Source: JACQXM01 sp964569425
GTDB taxonomy: Bacteria; Planctomycetota; Phycisphaerae; UBA1845
Assembly: GCA_964569425.1 (NCBI GenBank)
Contig: CAZMVD010000021.1
Coordinates: 1-42,339 of the forward strand
Direction: 5' to 3'
DNA length: 42,339 nucleotides
Below are positions 25,284 through 33,360 of this stretch, one piece after another. Position 1 is the stretch's first letter; the number at the start of each line of letters is the position of its first letter. Made by a program: the position numbers and the translations under genes. The notes beneath the pieces were generated by a model. It was not told the origin of the DNA, made no database searches, and saw nothing but the letters and a program-made list of their open reading frames with translations.

Positions 25284-25862
25284 ATGGGGCAGCCCCGCAT
25301 TCTTGCCTTCGCCGGCAGCCTGCGCAAGGGTTCGTACAACAAGCAGCTCGTCAAAGTCGCCGCCGCCGGCGCTCGCGCCGCGGGCGCGGAAGTGACCTTT
25401 GTCGACCTGCGCGACCTGCCCCTGCCGGTGTTTGACGAAGACCTGGAGGCCGCCGAAGGACTGCCCGCTCAGGCCCGCAAACTCAAGGAACTGTTCCTTG
25501 CGCACCAGGGGCTGCTCATCGCCTCCCCGGAATACAACAGCTCCGTCTCCGCGGCCCTCAAGAACGCCATCGACTGGGTCTCGCGCCCGGTGGATGGCGA
25601 AACGCCGCTGGCCTGCTTCGACGGCAAAGTGGCGGCCATCATGGCCGCTTCACCCGGCGCGCTCGGCGGCCTGCGCGGTCTGGTCACCTTGCGCTCCATC
25701 CTCGGCAACATCCGCGTGATCGTCATTCCCGACCAGGTCGCGGTCATGAAAGCCCACGAAGCGTTCACTTCCGACGGCACCCTCAAGGACGCAAAGCAAC
25801 AGGCGTCTGTCGAGCAACTCGGCGCCACGGTGGCCGACCTGCTCAAACGGCTCCACACCTGA
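25284..25862 (+). CDS. NADPH-dependent FMN reductase (flavodoxin-like)
   Basis: This 192-residue protein has the FMN-phosphate loop GSLRKGSYNKQL (residues about 11-22) and the second flavin-contact motif SPEYNSSVSAALKNAIDW near 77. It also has AASPGALGGLRG near 115. These define the NADPH-dependent FMN reductase/quinone (chromate) reductase family. It probably performs two-electron reduction of quinones or other oxidants in the cytoplasm. AGGAG is 8 bp before the ATG. It follows yceI by 171 bp with nothing else visible between. Confidence 0.93.
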   Translation: MGQPRILAFAGSLRKGSYNKQLVKVAAAGARAAGAEVTFVDLRDLPLPVFDEDLEAAEGLPAQARKLKELFLAHQGLLIASPEYNSSVSAALKNAIDWVSRPVDGETPLACFDGKVAAIMAASPGALGGLRGLVTLRSILGNIRVIVIPDQVAVMKAHEAFTSDGTLKDAKQQASVEQLGATVADLLKRLHT

Positions 25863-25900
25863 AGCGTGCTGTCGCGCAATCGGCCTGTGGTCCCCGCGCT

Positions 25901-27529
25901 TCAATACCCGGCGGCATGTCCGTCCTTGCGCCCGTCCGACCCGGCGATATACAGATCGCGCTCCGCATCGTAGAGAATCGCCTGGTATCCGCCGAAGCCA
26001 TCGGACTCAAAGCGAATCTGGTGCCCCCGCCGGAAGAGATCACGTTTCACTTCCATGCCGATCCCCGACTCCAGCGCCACGTAGCCGCCGTCGGTCATCT
26101 TCTCGCCGGTCGGCTCCGACGACCCCACGTGGTGAAAGCGCGCTGCGTCGCCCGCCTCCTGAACATTCATGCCGAAGTCAATAAGGTTGCACAGCACCTG
26201 TACGTGCCCCTGTGGCTGCATATCGCCGCCCATCACGCCGAAGCTCAACCACGGCTTGCCCCCCTTGGTCACGAATCCCGGAATGATCGTGTGAAACGGT
26301 CGCTTGTGCGGTGCATAGACGTTGGGGTGCCCCTCCTCCAGCGAAAACAGCTCGCCCCGATCCTGCAAGCAGAAGCCCAGCCCATCCGGCACTAATCCCG
26401 ATCCAAACCCGCGGTAGTTGCTCTGAATCAGCGACACTATGTTTCGATCGCGATTCGCCATCGTCAGGTAGATGGTCTCCCTCGCGGAAAGCCGGGGGTC
26501 ACCCGGCTCCAAGGTGCGCGCCGCCGACTGCGCATCAAACAGCTTGCGCCGCTGCGCCGCATACGCCTTGCTGACCAGTTCCGCCACCGGAACGCGACTG
26601 AAATCCGGATCCGCATAAAAGCGCGCCCGGTCCTCAAAGGCCAGCTTCTTCGCCTCGATCAAATGGTGCAGATATTCCGCCGAGTTGTGCCCCATACCCC
26701 GCAGGTCGAACGGCTCCAGAATGTTGAGCATTTGCAACACCGCGATCCCCTGCCCGTTGGGGGGAAGCTCCCACACCTCGAATCCGCGATACGAGGTCGC
26801 CACCGGTTCCACCCATGTCGACGAGTGCTCGGCAAAATCCTCCTGCCGAAGGAAACAGCCCGTACGCTCGCAAAAAGCAGAAATCACCTCCGAAAGCGCG
26901 CCACGGTAAAACGCATTGCGCCCCTCCGTCGCCAGAACCTCGTACGTCCGCGCCAGGTCCGGATTGCGAAACACGTCCCCCTTGGCCGGCGCCTTACCCC
27001 CGGGCAGATAGGTCGCCGCAAAGTTGGGATACTCCTTGAGCCTTGCTCCACCCCGCGCCCAATAGTGCGCGATCAATTCCGTGACCGGGAAACCATCGCG
27101 CGCATAACGAATCGCCGGAGCCAACACCTCCGTCATCGACAGCCGGCCGAATCGCTGGTGCAGCTCGAACCACCCGTCCACGCATCCCGGTACCGTGATC
27201 GGCAGCGGACCATAAGGCGGAATCGACGTAAGTCCCTGTGAGCGAAAATGGTCCAGCGACAATCCGTGCGGACTGCGACCGCTGCCATTCAGCCCGTAGA
27301 GCTTCTGCGACTTGGCATCCCACACTATGGCAAAGAGATCGCCCCCGATCCCGCATCCCGTCGGTTCCATCAACCCCAGCGCGGCATTGGCCGCTATGGC
27401 CGCATCCACCGCCGTGCCCCCGCGCTTCAGAATGTCGATAGCGATCTGCGTGGCCAGCGGATGGCTGGTGGCCGCGACCCCCTGTTGCGCGATCACTTCC
27501 GAGCGACCCGCGAACGACCGCCCGGTCAT
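25901..27529 (-). CDS. Gamma-glutamyltransferase family protein
   Basis: This 542-residue Ntn hydrolase opens with ATSHPLATQIAIDILKRGGT and AVDAAIAANAALGLMEPTG, typical of the family. The self-cleavage nucleophile is probably T352 in ARETIYLTM; the following RNIVSLIQSNYRGFGSG matches the small-subunit start. GVMGGDMQPQGHVQV near 445 is also conserved. It cleaves gamma-glutamyl bonds such as in glutathione. The ATG of MTGRSFAGR has GGGGG 7 bp upstream. An upstream ATG at 27631 would add a signal-like stretch (HLAVVVASIWTVTVV) and overlap the GNAT stop, so export is possible. It appears to be the second gene after the GNAT on this strand. Confidence 0.9.
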   Translation of the reverse strand: MTGRSFAGRSEVIAQQGVAATSHPLATQIAIDILKRGGTAVDAAIAANAALGLMEPTGCGIGGDLFAIVWDAKSQKLYGLNGSGRSPHGLSLDHFRSQGLTSIPPYGPLPITVPGCVDGWFELHQRFGRLSMTEVLAPAIRYARDGFPVTELIAHYWARGGARLKEYPNFAATYLPGGKAPAKGDVFRNPDLARTYEVLATEGRNAFYRGALSEVISAFCERTGCFLRQEDFAEHSSTWVEPVATSYRGFEVWELPPNGQGIAVLQMLNILEPFDLRGMGHNSAEYLHHLIEAKKLAFEDRARFYADPDFSRVPVAELVSKAYAAQRRKLFDAQSAARTLEPGDPRLSARETIYLTMANRDRNIVSLIQSNYRGFGSGLVPDGLGFCLQDRGELFSLEEGHPNVYAPHKRPFHTIIPGFVTKGGKPWLSFGVMGGDMQPQGHVQVLCNLIDFGMNVQEAGDAARFHHVGSSEPTGEKMTDGGYVALESGIGMEVKRDLFRRGHQIRFESDGFGGYQAILYDAERDLYIAGSDGRKDGHAAGY

Positions 27530-27611
27530 GCGATCGCCCCCTTGCACAACGGTCACGGTCCATATCGAGGCCACGACCACCGCCAGGTGGCACCGCACGT
27601 CCCGTCTGGAG

Positions 27612-28136
27612 TTAACTCGACTTAACCTCATGAAACGGCTCCGGATAAGCCACCACCCCGCGTACGCCGTCCAAGGCTCCAATCCGCAGAGCCAATACCA
27701 TCCAAGCCTCCGCGGGCACGGCAAACGGCGCCACGATACCCCACGCCCCCGCAGGCTGAAACCCGAATCGCGTGTAATAAGCCCCCTCCCCCACCACGAT
27801 GACCAGTTCGTGCCCCAGGGAATTACAAATGGCAAGCCCCTCCCGTACAAGTGCAGCGCCGATCCCCTTTCGCTGATGCGCCGGATCGACCGCCAGCGGC
27901 GCCAGCGCCAGCGCCGGCGTCTCCCGCATATCATCTTTCACCGCAATCGGAGTAAAAAGCACGTGCCCCACGAGCCGCCCTTCCGCCTCGGCCACCACCG
28001 AGAGCCGCTCGTCGAAACCGCCGCGCGATCGCAACCGCGCCACCAAGGTCGCCTCATCCTCCTGGCCGAACGCCCGCCGCACCACTTCGGCGATAGCACC
28101 GGCATCCGCGGGTCGTTCTGATCGAATCTGTATCAC
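27612..28136 (-). CDS. GNAT-family N-acetyltransferase
   Basis: This 174-residue acetyltransferase begins IQIRSERPADAGAIAEVVRR. The acetyl-CoA loop lies in LAVDPAHQRKGIGAALVREGL (about 90-110), followed by VVGEGAYYTRFGFQPA. The pattern matches the large YhbS-like group of predicted acetyltransferases. I chose the GTG start because the domain begins there and GGGG lies just upstream; longer readings add about 100 residues without family character. Divergent from the MBL-fold gene; upstream of gamma-glutamyltransferase by 82 bp. Substrate unknown. Confidence 0.87.
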   Translation of the reverse strand: MIQIRSERPADAGAIAEVVRRAFGQEDEATLVARLRSRGGFDERLSVVAEAEGRLVGHVLFTPIAVKDDMRETPALALAPLAVDPAHQRKGIGAALVREGLAICNSLGHELVIVVGEGAYYTRFGFQPAGAWGIVAPFAVPAEAWMVLALRIGALDGVRGVVAYPEPFHEVKSS

Positions 28137-28278
28137 GAACCCCAGCGTAACCGTCCCCGCCGGATTCGGCCACCGCCCGCAGTTCGGCCGTGCGCAGACC
28201 GGCAAATTCGCAATCGGCATCGAATGTCTCGGCTGATCAATCCGCTTTCCTGCTGGACGAAAGGGGGCACCTTCGCGT

Positions 28279-29193
28279 ATGACGGAGACTATGGGCAGAC
28301 TGATTGAAAAACAGGTGGACGACTTGCGCCTCGTGGGCTTCTCACTCGGCGGGGAAGAAACCGTCATCGCCGCGCCCGAGCTGAACGTCTGCTTCGACGT
28401 CGGCCGTGCACCGCGCGAGATCATTGCTATCGACAACGTCTGCCTTTCTCACGGCCACATGGACCACGCCGCCGGCGTCGCCTACTACCTCTCGCAGCGC
28501 ACCTTCGTGGGCATCGCCCCCGGGCGCGTTATCGTGCATCGCGGGCTGGCACAGGCGCTCCAGAAACTGATGGACATCTGGGGCGACATCGAAGGGCACC
28601 CGTCCCCCGGGCAGATCATCGGCGTGGAGCATCTCGAAGAAGTGCCCATCCGTCGCGATCTCTTCGTGCGCGCGTTCAACGTCAACCACTGTGCGACCGC
28701 GCTGGGCTTCACCGTCGTGGAAAAACGCCACAAGCTCAAGGTGGAGTTTCAGGGAAAGACCGGCCCGGAACTCGTCGCCCTCAAACGCCAGGGTATCGAG
28801 ATCGACGAGCACATCGAGTTGCCCCTCGTAACCTACACCGGCGATACCGCCATCGGCCGCTTTTTGGAACTGGACTTTGTCCGCAAGACCCGTGTGCTCC
28901 TCATTGAGTGCACCTTTTTCGACGCCGATCACCGTTCGCGCGCCAAAGCCGGCCGGCACATTCACGTCGACGACTTTCCACTCGTGCTTCGCGCGATCCC
29001 CGACGCACGCGTGGTTGTCACCCACACGTCGCGCCGCACCGACCTGCGGCAGGCGAAACGAATGCTGGAACGCGTGATTCCTTCGAATGATCGCGAGCGA
29101 GTGTCGCTGTTCATGGAACGTCCCGTCCGGCCGGAACGAAAGGCATCCCCCCCACCGTCGCCGGTAACGCCTACCGCCGAACCACGTGTGTAA
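28279..29193 (+). CDS. Metallo-beta-lactamase-fold hydrolase, RNase Z-like
   Basis: This 304-residue protein has the MBL motif SHGHMDHAAG near residue 58, NHCATALGF near 138, TYTGDTAIG near 190, LIECTFF near 212, and a final THTSRR near 252. The order and the absence of a lactamase-type active-site loop fit the RNase Z/ElaC-like branch, though the usual long flexible arm is short or missing. It may process tRNA 3' ends, but other phosphodiesterase or hydrolase roles are equally possible. ATG at 28291 is an alternative start. The C-terminal ~20 residues are Pro-rich. Confidence 0.85.
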   Translation: MTETMGRLIEKQVDDLRLVGFSLGGEETVIAAPELNVCFDVGRAPREIIAIDNVCLSHGHMDHAAGVAYYLSQRTFVGIAPGRVIVHRGLAQALQKLMDIWGDIEGHPSPGQIIGVEHLEEVPIRRDLFVRAFNVNHCATALGFTVVEKRHKLKVEFQGKTGPELVALKRQGIEIDEHIELPLVTYTGDTAIGRFLELDFVRKTRVLLIECTFFDADHRSRAKAGRHIHVDDFPLVLRAIPDARVVVTHTSRRTDLRQAKRMLERVIPSNDRERVSLFMERPVRPERKASPPPSPVTPTAEPRV

Positions 29194-29289
29194 ACCGCGA
29201 TTCTTGATTGCCGGTGGCCTCGAAACTATACTTCCATGCACTTTAGGCGCTTCCGGGCCGCCCGTTGCCCTGACAAGCTGGGAGAATCC

Positions 29290-29682
29290 ATGGTGGCTCC
29301 TTCTTTTACCGGTAAGAACATTCTGATCGTCGAAGACGATCCCGACATGATGTCCGCCCTCAAGCTGCTGCTCGATGACACCGGCGCCACACTCAAGACG
29401 GCGGCCGACGGAAACGCGGCCATCGACGTCGCGACCGAATTCGACCCCGATCTCGTCGTGCTCGACGCCATGCTGCCCAAACGCAGCGGCTTTCTCGTGC
29501 TCGAGAAGCTCAAGAGCGGCGGAAAGAAACGGGGGCAAAAGCCCTACGTCATCATGATCACGGGGAATGAGGGCCAGCGCCACAAGGCTTGGGCGGAAAG
29601 CCTCGGCGTCGACGGCTACCTCAACAAGCCCTTTCGCATGGAACGCCTCATGGAGTCCATGGAGAAGCTGCTTACCAAGTAG
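29290..29682 (+). CDS. Single-domain (CheY-like) response regulator
   Basis: This 130-residue receiver has the acidic pair in LIVEDDPDMM, the phospho-acceptor D59 in VVLDAMLPKRSG, the switch Thr in VIMITGNEG, and the conserved Lys in GYLNKPFRMERL. No output domain follows. It may act in phosphorelay or by protein contact. GGGAGA lies just before the ATG; reading from 29236 would add 18 residues without family character. There is no histidine kinase nearby. A run of short repeats follows the stop directly. Confidence 0.93.
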   Translation: MVAPSFTGKNILIVEDDPDMMSALKLLLDDTGATLKTAADGNAAIDVATEFDPDLVVLDAMLPKRSGFLVLEKLKSGGKKRGQKPYVIMITGNEGQRHKAWAESLGVDGYLNKPFRMERLMESMEKLLTK

Positions 29683-29693
29683 CCCCACCGGCC

Positions 29694-29818
29694 CCCTGTG
29701 GTACGGGCTCCAGTGTGGCACCGGCTCAAAACCTGTGGGATCGGCTCAGAACCTGTGGGACCGGCTCAGAACTTGTGGGACCGGCTCAGAACTTGTGGGA
29801 CCGGCTTTCCAGCCGGTC
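29694..29818. repeat. 20-bp tandem repeats ending in an ACCGGC hairpin
   Basis: At least five 20-bp units (29711-29730, 29731-29750, 29751-29770, 29771-29790, 29791-29810) share TGTGGGACCGGCTCAGAA with a few changes; a shorter degenerate copy precedes them. The last unit closes into a hairpin with arms GACCGGCT and AGCCGGTC around TTCC (29799-29818). It lies between the response regulator and moaB. The hairpin resembles the units inside the parA linker, including the GGAA/TTCC loop. Confidence 0.85.
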
Positions 29819-29913
29819 ACGCCACAATCTTGCAGGACCGGCACTCTAGCCGACGCCCTTTTCGGCGTTTCGGTTTTCGGCGTTTCGGCATTCCCCTCAT
29901 CCCGAGTCTTACC

Positions 29914-30423
29914 ATGCCCGACCCTCAACATCGCGCTGACACAATCGCTTCCCTTTCTTGTGCCATCCTCACCGTGAGCGACTCGCGCACCCCCGCCACC
30001 GATGCCAGCGGCACCCTCATCCGCCGCCTCCTGGAAGCGGCCGGCCATCGCATCCACGCCTCCGCCATCGTCCCGGACGAACCCGATCAAGTTCGCGACC
30101 GGGTTCTCGATTGGTGCACCGATCCCGCCTGCCACGCGGTGCTGGTCAACGGCGGAACGGGGCTTTCCTCTCGCGATCGAACCTACGAAGCCATCGCCGC
30201 GCTCCTCGAAAAGCGCCTCGACGGCTTCGGCGAACTCTTCCGCATGTTGAGCTATCAAGACGTCGGCCCCCCCGCCATGCTCTCCCGTGCCCTCGCCGGC
30301 GTCTGCCGCAGAACAGTGGTTTTCTCCCTCCCCGGCGCCCCCGCCGCCGTCCAACTCGGCCTCGAAAAACTCATCCTCCCCGAACTCGGCCACCTCGTTT
30401 CCCTGATTGTCAGGGAAGTATAG
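29914..30423 (+). CDS. MoaB/Mog-family molybdopterin adenylyltransferase-like protein
   Basis: This 169-residue protein has the MoCF-binding fold: CAILTVSDSRTPATDASGTLI at about 16-36, NGGTGLSSRDRTYEA near 83, and FSLPGAPAAVQLGLEKLILPE near 142. MoaB/Mog proteins bind or adenylylate molybdopterin during molybdenum cofactor synthesis. The GGTG motif is intact. No moaA, moaC or moeA is nearby, but a MoaD-like gene follows 199 bp later. The start ATG has only a weak ribosome-binding site. An open frame continues upstream through the repeats, which I consider incidental. Confidence 0.9.
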   Translation: MPDPQHRADTIASLSCAILTVSDSRTPATDASGTLIRRLLEAAGHRIHASAIVPDEPDQVRDRVLDWCTDPACHAVLVNGGTGLSSRDRTYEAIAALLEKRLDGFGELFRMLSYQDVGPPAMLSRALAGVCRRTVVFSLPGAPAAVQLGLEKLILPELGHLVSLIVREV

Positions 30424-30622
30424 CGCGTCATTCCGCTTCCTATGCGTCTTGCAGCCATCCGGCATGCACCGGATCGTCGGCCCCGCCAGGCCGCAAGGCC
30501 CGCGCTGCGCGGCGACATTGACCTAACGGCGGAAGACCTTTAGGCTTGTGTTCACGAACGGACCGGGGTTCAAACCGCCTCACGAAACCACGGGGCGGCA
30601 CGCTCAGGCGGGAAAACTCATC

Positions 30623-30892
30623 ATGGCGCGGGTGACCTTTACCGCAAATCTTCAACGACACGTCGCCTGCCCCGAAACTACCGCCGCAGGTCGGACGGTG
30701 CGCGAAGTGCTCGATGCGGTATTTGCAGGCAATCCCCGCGCCCGCGGCTACGTGCTCGACGAGCACGGAGCGCTGCGCCGCCACATGGTGGTGTTTGTCA
30801 ACGGCGAGCCGGTGCGCGACCGCACCGCCCTGAGCGACGCCGTGGCCGAAAATGCCGAACTGTATGTGATGCAGGCCCTTTCGGGCGGATAA
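30623..30892 (+). CDS. MoaD/ThiS-family ubiquitin-like protein
   Basis: This 89-residue protein has a beta-grasp pattern (ARVTFTANLQRHV..., RTVREVLDAVFAGNP, MVVFVNGEPV) and ends in Leu-Ser-Gly-Gly. The C-terminal Gly-Gly is the part that E1-like enzymes adenylate and thiocarboxylate in MoaD and ThiS, so it could carry sulfur or be conjugated. It is 22 bp upstream of the Asp-box propeller gene and clearly in its transcript. It may not be the MoaD of molybdopterin synthase, since no moaE is present. The start is the ATG of MARVTF; a longer reading is unlikely. Confidence 0.9.
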   Translation: MARVTFTANLQRHVACPETTAAGRTVREVLDAVFAGNPRARGYVLDEHGALRRHMVVFVNGEPVRDRTALSDAVAENAELYVMQALSGG

Positions 30893-30914
30893 CCAGGCAC
30901 AGGAGGTAACGGGC

Positions 30915-32036
30915 ATGAACGACCGCATCTTCGCGGCCACCCGCAAGGGGCTGTTTACGCTGGAACGCTCGCACGGCGGTGCCGCGCCGTGGCACGTCGC
31001 CCGCGCGGCGTTTCTCGGCGACAACGTCTCCATCGTCCTGCCCGACGCGCGCGACGGACACCTGTACGCGGCCATCGGTCACGGCCACTTCGGCGTTAAG
31101 CTCCACCGCTCGAATGACGCCGGCGGCACGTGGGAGGAGTGCGCCGTGCCCGAGTACCCGCCGCTGCCCGAGGGTGCCGCGCCCGACCTGTGCCCCATGC
31201 GCAATGTTCCCCTTCCCAACCACCTGGAGATGATCTGGTCGCTGGAAAGCGGCGGGCCCGATCAGCCCGGACGGCTGTGGTGCGGCACCCTGCCCGGGGC
31301 GCTGTTCCGCTCCGACGATCGCGGCACCACCTGGCAGTTGGTGTCATCCTTGTGGCACGATCCGCGTCGCAAACGCTGGTTCGGCGGTGGCATGGATTTT
31401 CCGGGCATCCACTCGATCAGCGTCGACCCGCGCGATTCGCGCCGCGTGGCCGTGGGCGTCTCCTGCGGCGGCGTGTGGCTCACCGAGGACGACGGCGCAA
31501 GCTGGCAATGCCGCGCCGAAGGCATGTTCGCCGAGTACATGCCCCCCGAGCAGCGCGGCGCGCCGGAAATCCAGGACCCCCACCGCCTGGTCCGCTGCCG
31601 CGCCAAGCCCGACGCGATGTGGGTGCAGCACCACAACGGCGTGTTCCGCACCACCGACGGTGCCATGTCGTGGCACGAAGTGCCCGCCGCGGCGCCCTCC
31701 GTGTTCGGCTTTGCCGTCGCCGTTCACCCGCGCGAGCCGGACACCGCGTGGTTCGTCCCCGCCATCAAGGACGAACGCCGCATCCCGGTCAACGGCCAGG
31801 TGGTCGTCTCGCGCACCCGCGACGGCGGCAAGACGTTCGAGGTCCTGCGCAACGGCCTGCCGCAAAGCCACGCATACGACATCGTCTTTCGCCATTGCCT
31901 CGACATTGACGAGGCCGGCAACCGCCTGGCCTTCGGCAGCACCACCGGCTCGCTGTGGACCACCGACGACCAGGGAGATTCATGGCAAGCCGCAACGCAC
32001 CACCTGCCGCCCATTTACTGCGTCCGTTTCGCCTAG
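30915..32036 (+). CDS. Asp-box (BNR/VPS10-like) beta-propeller protein
   Basis: This 373-residue protein opens MNDRIFAATRKGLFTL and carries six Asp-box-like repeats (S/T-x-D-x-G-x-S/T-W/F): SNDAGGTWEE, SDDRGTTWQL, TEDDGASWQC, a weaker TTDGAMSWHE, TRDGGKTFEV and TDDQGDSWQA. This defines a sialidase-like or sortilin-like propeller. No signal peptide is seen, so it is probably cytoplasmic and need not be a sialidase. AGGAGG lies 8 bp before the ATG. The pairing with the MoaD/ThiS-like gene is close (22 bp). My recollection is that such pairs occur in other bacteria, but the function is unknown to me. Confidence 0.88.
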   Translation: MNDRIFAATRKGLFTLERSHGGAAPWHVARAAFLGDNVSIVLPDARDGHLYAAIGHGHFGVKLHRSNDAGGTWEECAVPEYPPLPEGAAPDLCPMRNVPLPNHLEMIWSLESGGPDQPGRLWCGTLPGALFRSDDRGTTWQLVSSLWHDPRRKRWFGGGMDFPGIHSISVDPRDSRRVAVGVSCGGVWLTEDDGASWQCRAEGMFAEYMPPEQRGAPEIQDPHRLVRCRAKPDAMWVQHHNGVFRTTDGAMSWHEVPAAAPSVFGFAVAVHPREPDTAWFVPAIKDERRIPVNGQVVVSRTRDGGKTFEVLRNGLPQSHAYDIVFRHCLDIDEAGNRLAFGSTTGSLWTTDDQGDSWQAATHHLPPIYCVRFA

Positions 32037-32043
32037 GCGATCA

Positions 32044-33360
32044 TTACCGAATCAACGCCGCCTCGATCCAGTTGAATCGGTCCTGAATGTCCCCGTTCTC
32101 GCCGAAGTCCACGAGCAGCTCCATGCGCGTAGCGCGGGTCACGTCGAATCGAAAAGGACCGAAGAGCTTTCCCGCGCGCACCCCCGTCTGATCAAACCGC
32201 CGCTTGCCGTCCACCACGATCGCCACGGATACATCCGCCGGAAAACCGGCGCTGTCATCCAGCCCGAACGCGGTCACAAACTCCTTGTACTCCCCGCGCA
32301 GGTCATACGTCAGCCGGGCGCGGCTGTGCACGCCGATGCCGTGGGTGAAGGTCTCTCCCGCCACCGCCAACGGCGCGCGATGCACATTGCGATTGACAAC
32401 GTACGGCCAGTCGAGCCCTAGCATGGGCGTGTGCTCAAAGCTGATGGGCTCCAGCGCCGCAAGCCACTGCCATCGGCCGCCCAGCACCTCGACCACGCCG
32501 ATACGTTCGGCGGCAATGGTCGCCTCCGCGCCGTGGCGAAAGGTAACCCGCACGTCGCCGCCGCTCCACTGCATTTCCGTAGCGCCGAAACGGCCGGATT
32601 CGCGCAGGCGAACCAGAAAGCGAACCGGCATCTGCCCCGGTGCCGCCGGTGCCACCGTCGCCGCCCGCACCCGGGCACGGGGGATCACGGTCTCGGCGCC
32701 GCCGGCATCAAACGTGACCGTCTCGGGCCCGACGGACGAAAGAAAACCGCGTAGCACATCGCCATTGGACATGAGCAGAAGATCCTCGTCGGCCTGGCGC
32801 TGACGCTGAAACCAGTCGAGCGCACGACGGTGGTCAGGCGAGTCGGTCCGGGCGAATACGACCCGTTGGAGAGAATCCAACGGAATCGATAGAACGCCGG
32901 CGTCGGCGGTGTCCAGCGATAGCGCATGTGGCGGACCCTCGACGACTCGTCCAATGAACGTGTCATCGCCTGTCAGTGTCAAGATGGTGTCCCCCGTCGG
33001 TCGCGGCGGAGGCGGGGCGAGGTTGGTAATGCGGACGACGTCGGCCAACGGAATCGGTCGCGGCTCGCCGCCGCTGGTGTGCAGCAACAACCCCCCTTGA
33101 GCGTCCAGTGCCACCAGCCGGCCGGCGGCGGCGTCGCGGTCGATGGTCTTCACCACCACGTCGATCGGCGCCCGTTCGGCCGCGCGCACCAACGAGGCGA
33201 AAAGCGGCATCACGCACAGCGCCACAAGGGCGTACTGGGGCTCAAAGCACAATGGGAAATACGGAATGCGGAATCCGAAGGAAATGGGCCCGAAGCCGCT
33301 CTGGCCCCGGAGCGTCAAGGGTAGGCCCCGGCACGGACAATCTGTGAGAGTCAAGTTCAT
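32044..33360 (-). CDS. Secreted protein with C-terminal NPCBM-type domain
   Basis: This protein of up to 438 residues ends with a galactose-binding-like NPCBM module: HGIGVHSRARLTYDLRGEYKEF, then GFPADVSVAIVVDGKRRFD and FDVTRATRMELLVDFGENG. The middle has repeated short beta motifs (DEDLLLMSNGDVLRGFL; GDDTFIGRVVEG) resembling small barrel units. The start is uncertain. An ATG at 33360 overlaps the previous stop (ATGA), but a signal-like hydrophobic stretch (YALVALCVMPLFASLVRAAE) lies about 43 residues in. A TTG at 33252 or GTG at 33225 would place it N-terminal. It is the last gene of a three-gene operon and probably acts outside the cytoplasm, binding glycan. Confidence 0.85.
   Translation of the reverse strand: MNLTLTDCPCRGLPLTLRGQSGFGPISFGFRIPYFPLCFEPQYALVALCVMPLFASLVRAAERAPIDVVVKTIDRDAAAGRLVALDAQGGLLLHTSGGEPRPIPLADVVRITNLAPPPPRPTGDTILTLTGDDTFIGRVVEGPPHALSLDTADAGVLSIPLDSLQRVVFARTDSPDHRRALDWFQRQRQADEDLLLMSNGDVLRGFLSSVGPETVTFDAGGAETVIPRARVRAATVAPAAPGQMPVRFLVRLRESGRFGATEMQWSGGDVRVTFRHGAEATIAAERIGVVEVLGGRWQWLAALEPISFEHTPMLGLDWPYVVNRNVHRAPLAVAGETFTHGIGVHSRARLTYDLRGEYKEFVTAFGLDDSAGFPADVSVAIVVDGKRRFDQTGVRAGKLFGPFRFDVTRATRMELLVDFGENGDIQDRFNWIEAALIR

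Noticed and set aside
28342..29721. Long minus-strand frame opposite the MBL-fold and response-regulator genes
   Set aside because: It covers two well-defined genes on the other strand and shows no family pattern.
29698..29913. N-terminal extension of MoaB through the 20-bp repeats
   Set aside because: The added residues are translated repeats and family members start near the ATG at 29914.
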